DNA of 64,000 nucleotides from contig NZ_BONK01000013.1 of assembly GCF_016862675.1 (NCBI RefSeq), forward strand, positions 1 to 64,000, written 5' to 3'. Shown piece by piece: positions 26,335 through 34,331 of the stretch. Each line of letters begins with the position of its first letter. Position 1 is the stretch's first letter. The stretch comes from Cellulomonas chitinilytica (GTDB lineage Bacteria; Actinomycetota; Actinomycetes; Actinomycetales; Cellulomonadaceae). Both the position numbers and the translations under genes were made by a program. The notes under the pieces are model-generated. The model saw only the letters and a program-made list of their open reading frames with translations. It was not told the origin of the DNA and did no database searches.

Positions 26335-26984
26335 GCATCCGGGTGCTGGTCGCGGACGACCAGGAGATCGTCCGCACGGGGCTGCGGCTGATCCTGGACG
26401 CGCAGCCGGGCATCGAGGTGGTCGCGGAGGCGCGCGACGGCCGTGAGGCGGTCCGGCTGGCGCGTGAGGTGCGACCCGACGTGTGCCTGCTCGACATCCG
26501 CATGCCCGAGGTCAACGGCCTGGAGGCGACCCGGCTCATCGTGGGCTCCGGCGACGACGCGCCCGCGGTCGTCGTCATCACGACGTTCGACCTCGACGAG
26601 TACGTGCACGGTGCGCTGCGCGCCGGGGCTCGCGGGTTCCTGCTCAAGGACGCCGGGCCGGAGCTGCTGGCGCAGGCGGTCCGCGCGGCTGCGGACGGTG
26701 AGGCGCTGATCGCCCCGAACGTCACGGTGCGGCTGCTCGCGGCGTTCGCGGGCAGCGCGCCGGCCCGGGTGCCGCAGCAGCCGGTGGACCCGCTGACGGC
26801 CCGCGAGGAGGAGGTCCTGCTCACGGTGGCCCGCGGGCTGACGAACGCGGAGATCGCCGAGGAGCTGCACATCAGCCTGAGCACCGTGAAGACGCACCTC
26901 GGCAGCCTCATGGCCAAGCTCGGGGTCCGGAACCGGGTGGAGATCGCGATGTGGGCGTACGAGACGAGGCGCGTCACGCCGTGA
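26331..26984 (+). CDS. LuxR/NarL-type response regulator
   Basis: The 217-residue regulator has a receiver domain with acidic pocket ADDQE, phospho-acceptor Asp55 (LLDIRMPEVNG), Thr and Lys of the switch (ITTFD, LLKDAG), and a LuxR-type helix-turn-helix (about 150-210, LTAREEEVLLTVARGLTNAEIA). Its GTG start overlaps the kinase stop, so the pair is translationally coupled. The neighbouring MMPL transporter gene is the obvious regulated target. Confidence 0.92.
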   Translation: MSIRVLVADDQEIVRTGLRLILDAQPGIEVVAEARDGREAVRLAREVRPDVCLLDIRMPEVNGLEATRLIVGSGDDAPAVVVITTFDLDEYVHGALRAGARGFLLKDAGPELLAQAVRAAADGEALIAPNVTVRLLAAFAGSAPARVPQQPVDPLTAREEEVLLTVARGLTNAEIAEELHISLSTVKTHLGSLMAKLGVRNRVEIAMWAYETRRVTP

Positions 26985-27027
26985 CGGCCGCCCGCACGGG
27001 GCATCGATCCCCGCGCGAGCGACCGCG

Positions 27028-27354
27028 TCAGAGAGACTCCGCGATCCGCTTCACCTCGGCGAGGCGGCGGTCCCACTCGGCGCCGATCGCGTCGAGCGCG
27101 CGTGCGGTCTCGTCGAGCCGCGACCCGAGGGGCCGGTACCGGATCTCGCGCCCAACGCGCACGGGCTCGACGAGCCCGGCCTCCGCGAGCACGGCGAGGT
27201 GCTTCGCGATGGCCTGACGGGTCACGGGGAGCCGGCCGGCGAGCGCCGACGCGGACGCGTCGCCGCGACCGAGCTCGGTGAGGACGCGCCACCGGGTCTC
27301 GTCCGCGAGCGCCGCGAACACGGGCACGAGGGTGTCGCCGGCGGCCGCGATCAT
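27028..27354 (-). CDS. ArsR-family winged-helix regulator
   Basis: A 108-residue repressor with the winged helix-turn-helix PVFAALADETRWRVLTELG ... VTRQAIAKHLAVLAEAGLVEPVRVGREIRYR (about 12-72). No metal-binding cysteine pair is present, so it belongs to the group paired with SRPBCC proteins rather than to metal sensors. The ATG (27354) overlaps the SRPBCC stop as ATGA, so it is the second gene of the pair. The tandem operators upstream of the pair are its likely binding sites (autoregulation). Confidence 0.85.
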   Translation of the reverse strand: MIAAAGDTLVPVFAALADETRWRVLTELGRGDASASALAGRLPVTRQAIAKHLAVLAEAGLVEPVRVGREIRYRPLGSRLDETARALDAIGAEWDRRLAEVKRIAESL

Positions 27355-27842
27355 GCGGACCTCACGACATCCTGCTCGAGGTAGGCGACGAGCTCGTCGA
27401 GCTCGGAGGTCCAGCCCTGGCGGTTGTCCTCGAGCGCGGTGCGCGGGTCGCGCGAGGTGAGCGAGCCGAAGCCGGTCTCGGTGACGGTGAGGCGCGTGCC
27501 GTCGTCCTCGGGGGCGAGCGTGAAACGGACGAGCGTGGACGTCCCGTCGGCGAGCGGCTCGGGGTCGCCGGGGTGCGCGCCCCACGTGTACGCGAAGACG
27601 CGGTGCTCGTCGACCTCCTCGACGCGGATGACGAAGTCGCCGTACCCCTCGAACCCGATGTGCCCCTCGGCGCCGACGTGCACCTCGGGCAGCGAGGCGC
27701 GGGCCCCGAACCAGCGGGTCATGTGCTCCTCGTGGGTGAGGGCCTGCCAGACGCGGTCGACGGGTGCGGCGACGTGCACCGTGCGGGTGACGGTGAAGGT
27801 CTCGGCGTCCGCGACGGCGGGCGGCTGCGGGGTGCTGGTCAT
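27351..27842 (-). CDS. SRPBCC (START/AHSA1-like) domain protein
   Basis: A 163-residue AHSA1-type protein with a hydrophobic ligand cavity: TRTVHVAAPVDRVWQALTHEEHMTRWFG at the start, a curved beta-sheet middle part and a C-terminal helix (NRQGWTSELDELVAYLEQD). Such proteins bind small hydrophobic compounds or help fold clients. AGGAGG lies nine bases before the ATG. It is first in a two-gene operon with ArsR; a second SRPBCC/ArsR pair with the opposite gene order lies at 50408-51210. Confidence 0.85.
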   Translation of the reverse strand: MTSTPQPPAVADAETFTVTRTVHVAAPVDRVWQALTHEEHMTRWFGARASLPEVHVGAEGHIGFEGYGDFVIRVEEVDEHRVFAYTWGAHPGDPEPLADGTSTLVRFTLAPEDDGTRLTVTETGFGSLTSRDPRTALEDNRQGWTSELDELVAYLEQDVVRSA

Positions 27843-27875
27843 GGTCCGGGTCCTCCTGGGTCGGCGTCGTCGATC

Positions 27876-27927
27876 GATGCAACTCAAAGGTTGCATCAAT
27901 TCCCGTAGATGGCAACCCGCGAGTTGC
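27876..27927. promoter_or_regulatory. Tandem operators for the SRPBCC/ArsR operon
   Basis: Two copies of GCAAC-N6-GTTGC: one extended to GATGCAAC (27876-27883) / GTTGCATC (27890-27897), and one core copy GCAAC (27912-27916) / GTTGC (27923-27927). Their centres are 33 bp apart, about three helical turns, so dimers would bind one face of the DNA upstream of the operon. Confidence 0.65.
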
Positions 27928-27933
27928 ACATCG

Positions 27934-28539
27934 TCAGCAGGCACCCCGGTAGTCGTCGGGCATCCGCGGGTACACCTCCGTCCGGTACCGCTGGGCCAGG
28001 GCGGCCGCCTCGTCCTGCGAGGCCCCGAGCGCGATCGCCGTCTCGGCGTCACGTCCCATGGCGGCGCACTCCGCGAGCGCCTCGTCCGTGGTCCCCGTCA
28101 TGTGCATCACTTCATGGGTGAGCACGTGCACCGCGACGACCTGGTCCAGGGTCGGGTGCGCCTTCGACGACCCCAGCCACGCCCGCAGGTCCCCGCACAC
28201 GTGCGACTTGATGAGGGTCGAACGCTCCGGGACGCCGTCCTCGCCCCACCGCACGTAGCCGAGCTCGCTGCCGACGTCGACGAACGCCTCACCGACCGTC
28301 TGGCAGTGCACCCGCACGGGCTCCCCGGCGACCGTGCTCGCGGCCCGCTCGAGACGGTGCTCCAGCCGCGCGTGCACGACGAGCGGCACCGCGCAGCCCA
28401 GCACGATCGCGAGGCACAGCCCGACGCTGATGCGGGGGAACGGGGCGACCCGGCCCAGCGCGTCGACCCGGGTGAGCACCCAGCGGATGGTGACGACCGC
28501 CGCCAGGGCGAGGAATCCGATGAGCACGCAGGTCAGCAT
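27934..28539 (-). CDS. Membrane protein with HExxH motif, putative metallopeptidase
   Basis: A 201-residue protein with two N-terminal membrane helices (about 1-17 and 38-57), then a soluble domain. The sequence LTHEVMHMTG holds a zinc-peptidase-type HExxH (residues about 142-146 from the ATG), followed by a Glu-containing helix DEALAECAAMGRDAE that could supply the third ligand. Four cysteines are present outside the membrane. Reading this as a membrane-anchored metallopeptidase is an inference from the motif; I do not recognise the family. A GTG directly before the ATG is an alternative start. Confidence 0.55.
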   Translation of the reverse strand: MLTCVLIGFLALAAVVTIRWVLTRVDALGRVAPFPRISVGLCLAIVLGCAVPLVVHARLEHRLERAASTVAGEPVRVHCQTVGEAFVDVGSELGYVRWGEDGVPERSTLIKSHVCGDLRAWLGSSKAHPTLDQVVAVHVLTHEVMHMTGTTDEALAECAAMGRDAETAIALGASQDEAAALAQRYRTEVYPRMPDDYRGAC

Positions 28540-28635
28540 CACGTCTCGGTCATCGGCACCGCCGGGCCCGAACTGCAGGCCGACGGCGCAGACGGGGGCG
28601 AGCGCCGTGGCGGTCGCCCCCGTCCGTCGTGCCGC

Positions 28636-29559
28636 TCAGGCCACGCGCGGCGCCGCCGCTGGGCGGACCCCGGTGGGCAGCTTCAGGTACTGCTGCTCGC
28701 TGCCCGCCACCGCGACGACGTGCGCCGACCGCTCACGCTCCGGGCCCCCGTCGACGGTGATCGCCGCGACGTACATCGGGGCCAGGAGCGCCTGTGCCCG
28801 GCGCCGGCCGAGGCTGAGGTAGCCGAACGCGAACGACTGCGCGTCCAGGACCACGTCCTCCTCCTGGCCGCCCAGCATCTTCGAGACCCGCGCGGCGATG
28901 TCCGCGGCGGCCTCCTCCGGCCTGCGGGAGCGCGCCTTGTCGATGGTCTGGCCGCCGCCGTCGCCCGCGAACCGGCGCAGCGTGACCGTCAGCGCCGACA
29001 GGGCGCCGCTGCCCGTGACCTCGACGCTGGCCGACGCCCGGCCCAGCACCGGCAGGTCGCGGACCGACTGGCGGTACGCGCCGACGGCCCGGGTGAGCAC
29101 CGGGTCGCTCAGCTTGCCCTCCCGGTCGGCACCGGCCGCCTTGAGCTTCCACAGCCGCTCGAACGCGAGCGCGTCCTCCTTGTCGACCAACCCGGTCAGC
29201 CCGAGCTTGTCGGCGACGGAGTCGACGGCCTTGCGCAGGACGTCGTCCGGCTCGACCTGCGCGAACAGGTCCTCCAGCGGGTCGACGCCCGAGCACAGCG
29301 TGAACGCGCCCGACGCGTGGAACGTGACCGCGCGGCCGCCGTCCTCGCCCCGGTACACCGTGCGCTCCTTGAGCTGCTCGCCGCCCTTCGCGACGTCGAG
29401 CGTGATGCCGGCCGTGCCGGCGAGGTCCGCGAGCACCTTCTCGTTGCGTCGCAGCACCGCCTCGGGCCGCAGGGCGGCCAGCTCGACCACCTCGGTCACG
29501 TCCGGCACGTCCCCGACCAGCTCCGTGAGCCTCGCGGTGAGCTCCTTCGTCGATGTCAT
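28636..29559 (-). CDS. Hypothetical protein, partner of the possible caspase-like gene
   Basis: A 307-residue soluble protein with no signal peptide or membrane segment. It begins with an amphipathic helix (TKELTARLTELVGDVPDVTEV), has an acidic middle region (VDPLEDLFAQVEPDDVLRK) and ends in alternating strand-like segments (AQALLAPMYVAAITVD, SAHVVAVAGSEQQYLKLP). I do not recognise the family. It starts 13 bp after the stop of the upstream gene, so the two form one operon and presumably act together. A role as regulator or substrate of its neighbour is only a guess. Confidence 0.6.
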   Translation of the reverse strand: MTSTKELTARLTELVGDVPDVTEVVELAALRPEAVLRRNEKVLADLAGTAGITLDVAKGGEQLKERTVYRGEDGGRAVTFHASGAFTLCSGVDPLEDLFAQVEPDDVLRKAVDSVADKLGLTGLVDKEDALAFERLWKLKAAGADREGKLSDPVLTRAVGAYRQSVRDLPVLGRASASVEVTGSGALSALTVTLRRFAGDGGGQTIDKARSRRPEEAAADIAARVSKMLGGQEEDVVLDAQSFAFGYLSLGRRRAQALLAPMYVAAITVDGGPERERSAHVVAVAGSEQQYLKLPTGVRPAAAPRVA

Positions 29560-29572
29560 CGTCCCTCTCCTC

Positions 29573-30325
29573 TCAGCCCTCGGCCCAGCGCCACAGCAGG
29601 CAGCCCTGCTGCGACGGGGACAGGTCGGCGGTCACGGAGCCCTCGCCCCACAGGTGGTCCCGGTTGTGCGTGCTGAGCGGCCAGATCACGTTGCCGCCGT
29701 TCCAGGTCTGGCTCGTCGACGGGCCCACGACCACCGGGTGGTTGTCGAAGTACCAGTCGGAGACGCCGTCGATCCACGCCGACGACACCGTGTCGCCGTC
29801 CGTGAGGTTGTCGGCGACGTCCTCACCGCACTCGTCGGTGGTGATGCCGTCCCACATCTCCTCGAAGGCCCCGCAGTACAGGTGGAGCCGGTTGAAGATG
29901 TTCCACAGCCCGGTCAGGGTGCCGAGCGGTGCCGTGTCGCACGAGTAGGCCATGACCCACTCGGCGTTCCAGTTCTCGCCGAGCTCCCACGTGCCCGAGA
30001 ACGTCCGCCACTGGTCCTGCGGTGTGTCGTAGAGCAGGCGCGCCTGCCCGTCGGCCGTGTGGTTCCCGTGCGTCTCGATCCAGAACAGGTCGACCGTGTC
30101 GACCCACGTGGCGTCGTCACCGCCCCCGCTGGAGTCCTGGATGTCGTTCTCCCAACAGTCCTGCTCCGACCAGTACCAGGCACGGTTGTGGCCCGCGTCC
30201 CGGAGCTCCTCGTCGAACCCGTTGCTGCGGTTGAACGTGTACGTCAGGTCCGCGGCCGTGGAGATGCCGTTCGCCCGGGCGTTCCCGAAGTGCCGGATGG
30301 CCTCCACGCCGAACGTCGCTGCCAT
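29573..30325 (-). CDS. DUF6345-like protein, possible caspase-fold hydrolase
   Basis: A 250-residue, Trp-rich acidic protein with a strong ribosome binding site (GAGGAGGGG). The segment VDLFWIETHGNHTADG has a His-Gly pair (His86-Gly87) at the end of a strand, and EWVMAYSCDTAPLG has a Cys (Cys129) at the end of the next core strand. That spacing and strand context recall the HG/C dyad of caspase-like (C14/CHAT/gingipain) peptidases. I think it belongs to the DUF6345 family. Several further Cys residues (57, 151) could be structural. The protease reading is inference. Confidence 0.5.
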   Translation of the reverse strand: MAATFGVEAIRHFGNARANGISTAADLTYTFNRSNGFDEELRDAGHNRAWYWSEQDCWENDIQDSSGGGDDATWVDTVDLFWIETHGNHTADGQARLLYDTPQDQWRTFSGTWELGENWNAEWVMAYSCDTAPLGTLTGLWNIFNRLHLYCGAFEEMWDGITTDECGEDVADNLTDGDTVSSAWIDGVSDWYFDNHPVVVGPSTSQTWNGGNVIWPLSTHNRDHLWGEGSVTADLSPSQQGCLLWRWAEG

Positions 30326-30428
30326 GATTCCCCCTCCTCATCGAGTGCCCGCCCCGGCAGTGCAGGCGTCCGAGAGGAGCGGACGGCGAACGGAGGGGAT
30401 ACCTCGGGACGAGGTGATCCCTTCGTGG

Positions 30429-31556
30429 CTAGGCCTCCGGCACGTCCCGCCGCTCAGGCCCGGTGTACTTGCTGAGCGGCCGGATCAGGGCGTTCGACGC
30501 GAGCTGCTCCATGACGTGCGCGGTCCACCCGGTGACGCGGCTCGCGACGAACAGGGGTGTGAACGTCGGGGTGTCGAACCCCATGAGGTGGTACGCGGGG
30601 CCGGTGGGGTAGTCGAGGTTCGGCTGGATGTCCTTGCGCTCGGCCATCGCCGTCTCGAGCGCCTCGTACAGGGCGAGCAGGTCCGGGCGGTCGTAGTGGG
30701 CGACGAGCTCGTCGAGCGAGGCCCGCATGGTGGGGACGCGGGAGTCGCCGTGCTTGTAGACACGGTGGCCGAAGCCCATGATCTTGCGCTTGTGCGCCAG
30801 GGCGTCGTCGAGCCAGGCGGCGGCCCGGTCGGCGGAGCCGATCTCGGCGAACGTCGCCATGACGGCCTCGTTGGCGCCGCCGTGCAGCGGTCCCTTCAAG
30901 GCGCCGATGGCGCCGACCACGGCGGAATGGAGGTCGGACAGCGTCGAGGCGATGACGCGGGCCGTGAAGGTCGAGGCGTTGAACGAGTGCTCGGCGTACA
31001 GCACCATCGACACCTCGAACGCCTTGACGACGACGGGGTCGGGCAGCTCGCCGAACGTGACCCACAGGAAGTTCTCGGCGAACCCGAGGTCGTCGCGCGG
31101 GGCGATCGTGTCCTGGCCGCGGCGGCGGCGCTGGTCGAGCGCGACGATGCCCGGGAGCTGGGCGAGCAGGCGCACCGACTTGGCGAGGTTCGCCTCGGGG
31201 GAGGCGTCGCCGGCCGTCGGGTCGTGCGCGCCGATCACGCTCACGGCGGTCCGGACGACGTCCATCGGATGGCAGGACTCCGGGAGCGCCAGGACGGCCG
31301 CCACCACGTGCTCGTCGAGCACCCGGTGCCAGCGCTCGGCCTTCTGCAGGTCGGCGAGCTGCGCAGCGGACGGCAGCTCCCCGTGCCACAGGAGGTACGC
31401 GACCTCCTCGAACGAGCAGCGGGCGGCGAGCTGCTGCACGGGGTAGCCGCGGTAGAGCAGGGAGTTGCTCGCCGCGTCGACCGACGACACCTGGGTGGTG
31501 TCGACGACGACGCCGGCCAGACCCTTGTGGATCTGGGTCTCGGGGGTTTCGGTCAC
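30429..31556 (-). CDS. prpC: 2-Methylcitrate synthase
   Basis: A 375-residue citrate-synthase-fold enzyme that condenses propionyl-CoA with oxaloacetate. Active-site residues are His in GPLHGGANEA, His in GFGHRVYKHGD and Asp in the late GFDTPTFTPLF region. It is placed in the methylcitrate pathway because prpB and prpD lie directly upstream in the same operon; general citrate synthase activity is also likely. I prefer GTG 31556, which has GGAGG five bases upstream; an ATG at 31568 would add four residues but lacks a ribosome binding site. Confidence 0.88.
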   Translation of the reverse strand: MTETPETQIHKGLAGVVVDTTQVSSVDAASNSLLYRGYPVQQLAARCSFEEVAYLLWHGELPSAAQLADLQKAERWHRVLDEHVVAAVLALPESCHPMDVVRTAVSVIGAHDPTAGDASPEANLAKSVRLLAQLPGIVALDQRRRRGQDTIAPRDDLGFAENFLWVTFGELPDPVVVKAFEVSMVLYAEHSFNASTFTARVIASTLSDLHSAVVGAIGALKGPLHGGANEAVMATFAEIGSADRAAAWLDDALAHKRKIMGFGHRVYKHGDSRVPTMRASLDELVAHYDRPDLLALYEALETAMAERKDIQPNLDYPTGPAYHLMGFDTPTFTPLFVASRVTGWTAHVMEQLASNALIRPLSKYTGPERRDVPEA

Positions 31557-31596
31557 GTGGGCCTCCATCGTCGTTGATGGTGAAACGGGAAAGGGG

Positions 31597-32490
31597 TCAG
31601 AGCCGGAAGTTGAAGACGTCCGCGTCGAAGTGGTTGTACGACGCGTAGTCGAGCAGGTCGTAGAGCTCGGCGCGGGTCTGCATCCTGTCGAGCAGACCGG
31701 CCTGCGTGCCCTCGGCCGTGATCTCGTCGAGCCCGGCCATCGCGGCGCCCATCGCGAGGCGCAGCAGCGTGACCGGGTAGATGACGATGTTCATGCCGAG
31801 GTCGGTGAGCTGCTGCGCGGTGAGCAGCTCGCCCTTGCCGAACTCCGTCATGTTCGCGAGCAGCGGCACGTCGACGGCTTCGCGGATCGCCTCGAACTCC
31901 GACGCGCTGGCCATCGCCTCGGGGAAGATCGCGTCGGCCCCCGCGTCGACGAGGGCCTTCGCCCGGTCGACCGCGGCGGCGAGCCCGTCGACCGCCCGGA
32001 TGTCGGTGCGCGCCATGACGAGGAAGTTCGGGTCCCGTCGTCCGTCGACCGCCGCGCGGATCCGCTGCAGCGCGGTCTCCTCGTCGACGACGGACTTGCC
32101 GTCGAGGTGGCCGCACCGCTTGGGGTTGACCTGGTCCTCGATGTGGCAGCCGGCCAGTCCGGCGTCCTCGAGGCCCTGGACCGTGCGCGCGACGTTCATC
32201 GGCTCGCCGAAGCCGGTGTCGGCGTCGACGATCGCGGGCAGGTTCGTCATCCGGGCGATCTGGCCGGCGCGCTGCGTGACCTCGGTGGCGGTGGTGAGGC
32301 CGATGTCCGGCAGGCCGAGGTCCGCGGACAGGACGGCACCCGAGATGTAGACGCCGTCGAAGCCCTTGGCCTCGATGAGCCGTGCCGACAGCGGGTTGAA
32401 CGCGCCGGGGAACCGCAGCAGCCGCCCGCTCGCGAGCTCGGCGCGCAGGGTCGCCCGGCGGTCGGCCGCGGTGGTCGTCGTGTAGAGCAT
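31597..32490 (-). CDS. prpB: 2-Methylisocitrate lyase
   Basis: A 297-residue ICL/PEPM-superfamily TIM barrel that cleaves 2-methylisocitrate to pyruvate and succinate. The signature CHIEDQVNPKRCGHLDGK contains the KRCGH catalytic Cys motif; DADTGFG and ARTDIRAVDGL give magnesium-binding residues. The ATG overlaps the prpD stop (TGATG). Second gene of prpDBC. Confidence 0.93.
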   Translation of the reverse strand: MLYTTTTAADRRATLRAELASGRLLRFPGAFNPLSARLIEAKGFDGVYISGAVLSADLGLPDIGLTTATEVTQRAGQIARMTNLPAIVDADTGFGEPMNVARTVQGLEDAGLAGCHIEDQVNPKRCGHLDGKSVVDEETALQRIRAAVDGRRDPNFLVMARTDIRAVDGLAAAVDRAKALVDAGADAIFPEAMASASEFEAIREAVDVPLLANMTEFGKGELLTAQQLTDLGMNIVIYPVTLLRLAMGAAMAGLDEITAEGTQAGLLDRMQTRAELYDLLDYASYNHFDADVFNFRL

Positions 32491-34022
32491 CAGAACAGTC
32501 CCTCCGGGGTACGGACGGCGTCGAGGACCTCCCGCGGTGCGACGACCGTCAGGCCGCCGAGCTCGTCGGGCCGCAGGTCGGGCAGCCGCTGCGCGACGTC
32601 GAGGAAGCGCTCGACCTCGTCGTCGGGCAGGACGCCCGCGGCCAGCGTGCGGAACTTCTCCACGTACTGCGCGCGGGCGAACGGCCGGGCGCCGAGCGGG
32701 TGGGCGTCGGCCACCGCGATCTCCTCGACGACGACCTCGCCGGACGTCGTCGTGATCTCGACGCGGCCGCCGAAGGCCTTCTCGGCCGGGTCCGTCGAGT
32801 GGTACCGCGCGGTCCACGACGGGTCCTCTGTCGTCGTGACCTTCTGCCACAGGGCCACCGTGTCCGGACGGTTCGCCCGTGCGGGGGCGTACGAGTCGAC
32901 GTGGTGCCAGCCGCCGTCCTGCAGCGCGACCGCGAAGATGTACGGGATCGAGTGGTCGAGGGTCTCCCTCGACGCCGACGGGTCGTACTTCTGCGGGTCG
33001 TTCGCGCCCGAGCCGATCACGTAGTGCGTGTGGTGCGACGTGTGGATCACGATCGTCGCCACGTTCGCCGGGTCCGCGAGGTCCGGGCGTTCCCGGTGGA
33101 GGCGCCGCGCCAGGTCGATGAGCGCCTGCGACTGGTACTCCGCCGAGTGCTCCTTCGTGTACGTGTCGAGGATCGCCGTCTTCGCCTCGCCGGGACCGGG
33201 CAGCGGGACGACGTAGCGGGCGTCCGGGCCGTCGAGGAGCCAGGCGATCACGCCGTCCTCGCCCTCGTAGATCGGCGTCGGGGACGTCTCGCCGCGCATC
33301 GCCCGGTCCACGGCCTCGATCGCGACCTTCCCGGCGAACGCCGGGGCGTAGGCCTTCCACGACGAGATCTCGCCCTTGCGGGACTGCCGCGTCGCCGTGG
33401 TGGTGTGCAGCGCCTGGCCGACGGCGTGGAACACGACGTCCGTCGGCAGGCCGAGCAGCGTGCCGAGCCCCGCGGCGACCGACGGGCCGAGGTGCGCGAC
33501 GTGGTCGATCTTGTGCGCGTGCAGGCTGATCGCCCGCACGAGGTCCACCTGGATCTCGTACCCGGTGGCGATCGCGCGGACCAGGTCGGCGCCCGAGCGG
33601 CCCGTGTGCTGGGCGACGGCGACGATCGGCGGGATGTTGTCGCCCGGGTGCGAGTAGTCCGCGGCGAGGAACGTGTCGTGGTAGTCGAGCTCACGCACCG
33701 CGACCCCGTTGGCCCACGCCGCCCACTCGGGCGTCACGCGCGTCGTCGGGGCCACACCCGAGACGGTCGCGCCGTGCCGCGTCGACCCGGCGGCGAGCGG
33801 GTGGGTCAGGGCCTGGGCCCGGGCGGCGACGGCCGGACGACGCGTCAGGGAGGCCACGGTGACGGCGGCGTTGTCGATGACCCGGTTGACGATCATGTCC
33901 GTCACGTCGTCCGGCACCGCGACCGGGTCGACGGCGACCTCGGCGATCTTCCACGCGAGCTGGTCGGTGCGGGCCAGGCGGTCGGCGCTCGGGTGGACGC
34001 GCACGTCGTGCTGCTGGGTCAT
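32490..34022 (-). CDS. prpD: 2-Methylcitrate dehydratase
   Basis: A 510-residue MmgE/PrpD-family enzyme that removes water from 2-methylcitrate to give methylaconitate. Family segments include [60 protein letters not shown] and a lid domain with [16 protein letters not shown]. First gene of prpDBC; the operon is divergent from the sulfate transporter operon across 309 bp. The ATG at 34022 has AGAGGCAG upstream. In this pathway the cell detoxifies or uses propionyl-CoA from odd-chain fatty acids, valine or isoleucine, which fits the bkd operon in the same window. Confidence 0.92.
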   Translation of the reverse strand: MTQQHDVRVHPSADRLARTDQLAWKIAEVAVDPVAVPDDVTDMIVNRVIDNAAVTVASLTRRPAVAARAQALTHPLAAGSTRHGATVSGVAPTTRVTPEWAAWANGVAVRELDYHDTFLAADYSHPGDNIPPIVAVAQHTGRSGADLVRAIATGYEIQVDLVRAISLHAHKIDHVAHLGPSVAAGLGTLLGLPTDVVFHAVGQALHTTTATRQSRKGEISSWKAYAPAFAGKVAIEAVDRAMRGETSPTPIYEGEDGVIAWLLDGPDARYVVPLPGPGEAKTAILDTYTKEHSAEYQSQALIDLARRLHRERPDLADPANVATIVIHTSHHTHYVIGSGANDPQKYDPSASRETLDHSIPYIFAVALQDGGWHHVDSYAPARANRPDTVALWQKVTTTEDPSWTARYHSTDPAEKAFGGRVEITTTSGEVVVEEIAVADAHPLGARPFARAQYVEKFRTLAAGVLPDDEVERFLDVAQRLPDLRPDELGGLTVVAPREVLDAVRTPEGLF

Positions 34023-34331
34023 CGCTGCTGTCTGCCTCTCGTGACGGCTGGGCCCCTGGTGACAGCGGGCCGGGCACGACCAACGGTCCACGCACCTCGT
34101 CGAGCGTGCGACCTCGGCCCCGAGGTTACTGCCCGGTACGGGCTACGTGGTCCGTGCGATCACGGGTCAGCGAGCCGTCCGTCGTCCCCGCTCTGACCAG
34201 GGAATCCGCTTGTGCGTTCAACTATGAGACGGCCGTCTCACATCTTGAATACCCTATCGCTCTGGTCGGCTTACTCTGGTTTGGTTCTCGCACCGAGAGC
34301 ACCGCTTCCTACCCCCGAGGGAACGAGAGAC
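34023..34331. other. 309-bp divergent promoter region, prpDBC / sulfate operon
   Basis: No gene seen. The half near the sulfate operon is AT-rich for this genome and holds the palindrome at 34225-34240 and a TACCCT (34250-34255) that may be the -10. The prp side shows no distinct operator. Confidence 0.4.
34225..34240 (+). promoter_or_regulatory. 16-bp perfect palindrome upstream of the sulfate transporter operon
   Basis: TGAGACGG/CCGTCTCA lies about 92 bp before the binding-protein start and directly upstream of TTGAATACCCT, so a bound dimer would cover the -35 region. It is a good candidate operator for a sulfur-assimilation repressor; the regulator is not in the window. Confidence 0.5.
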
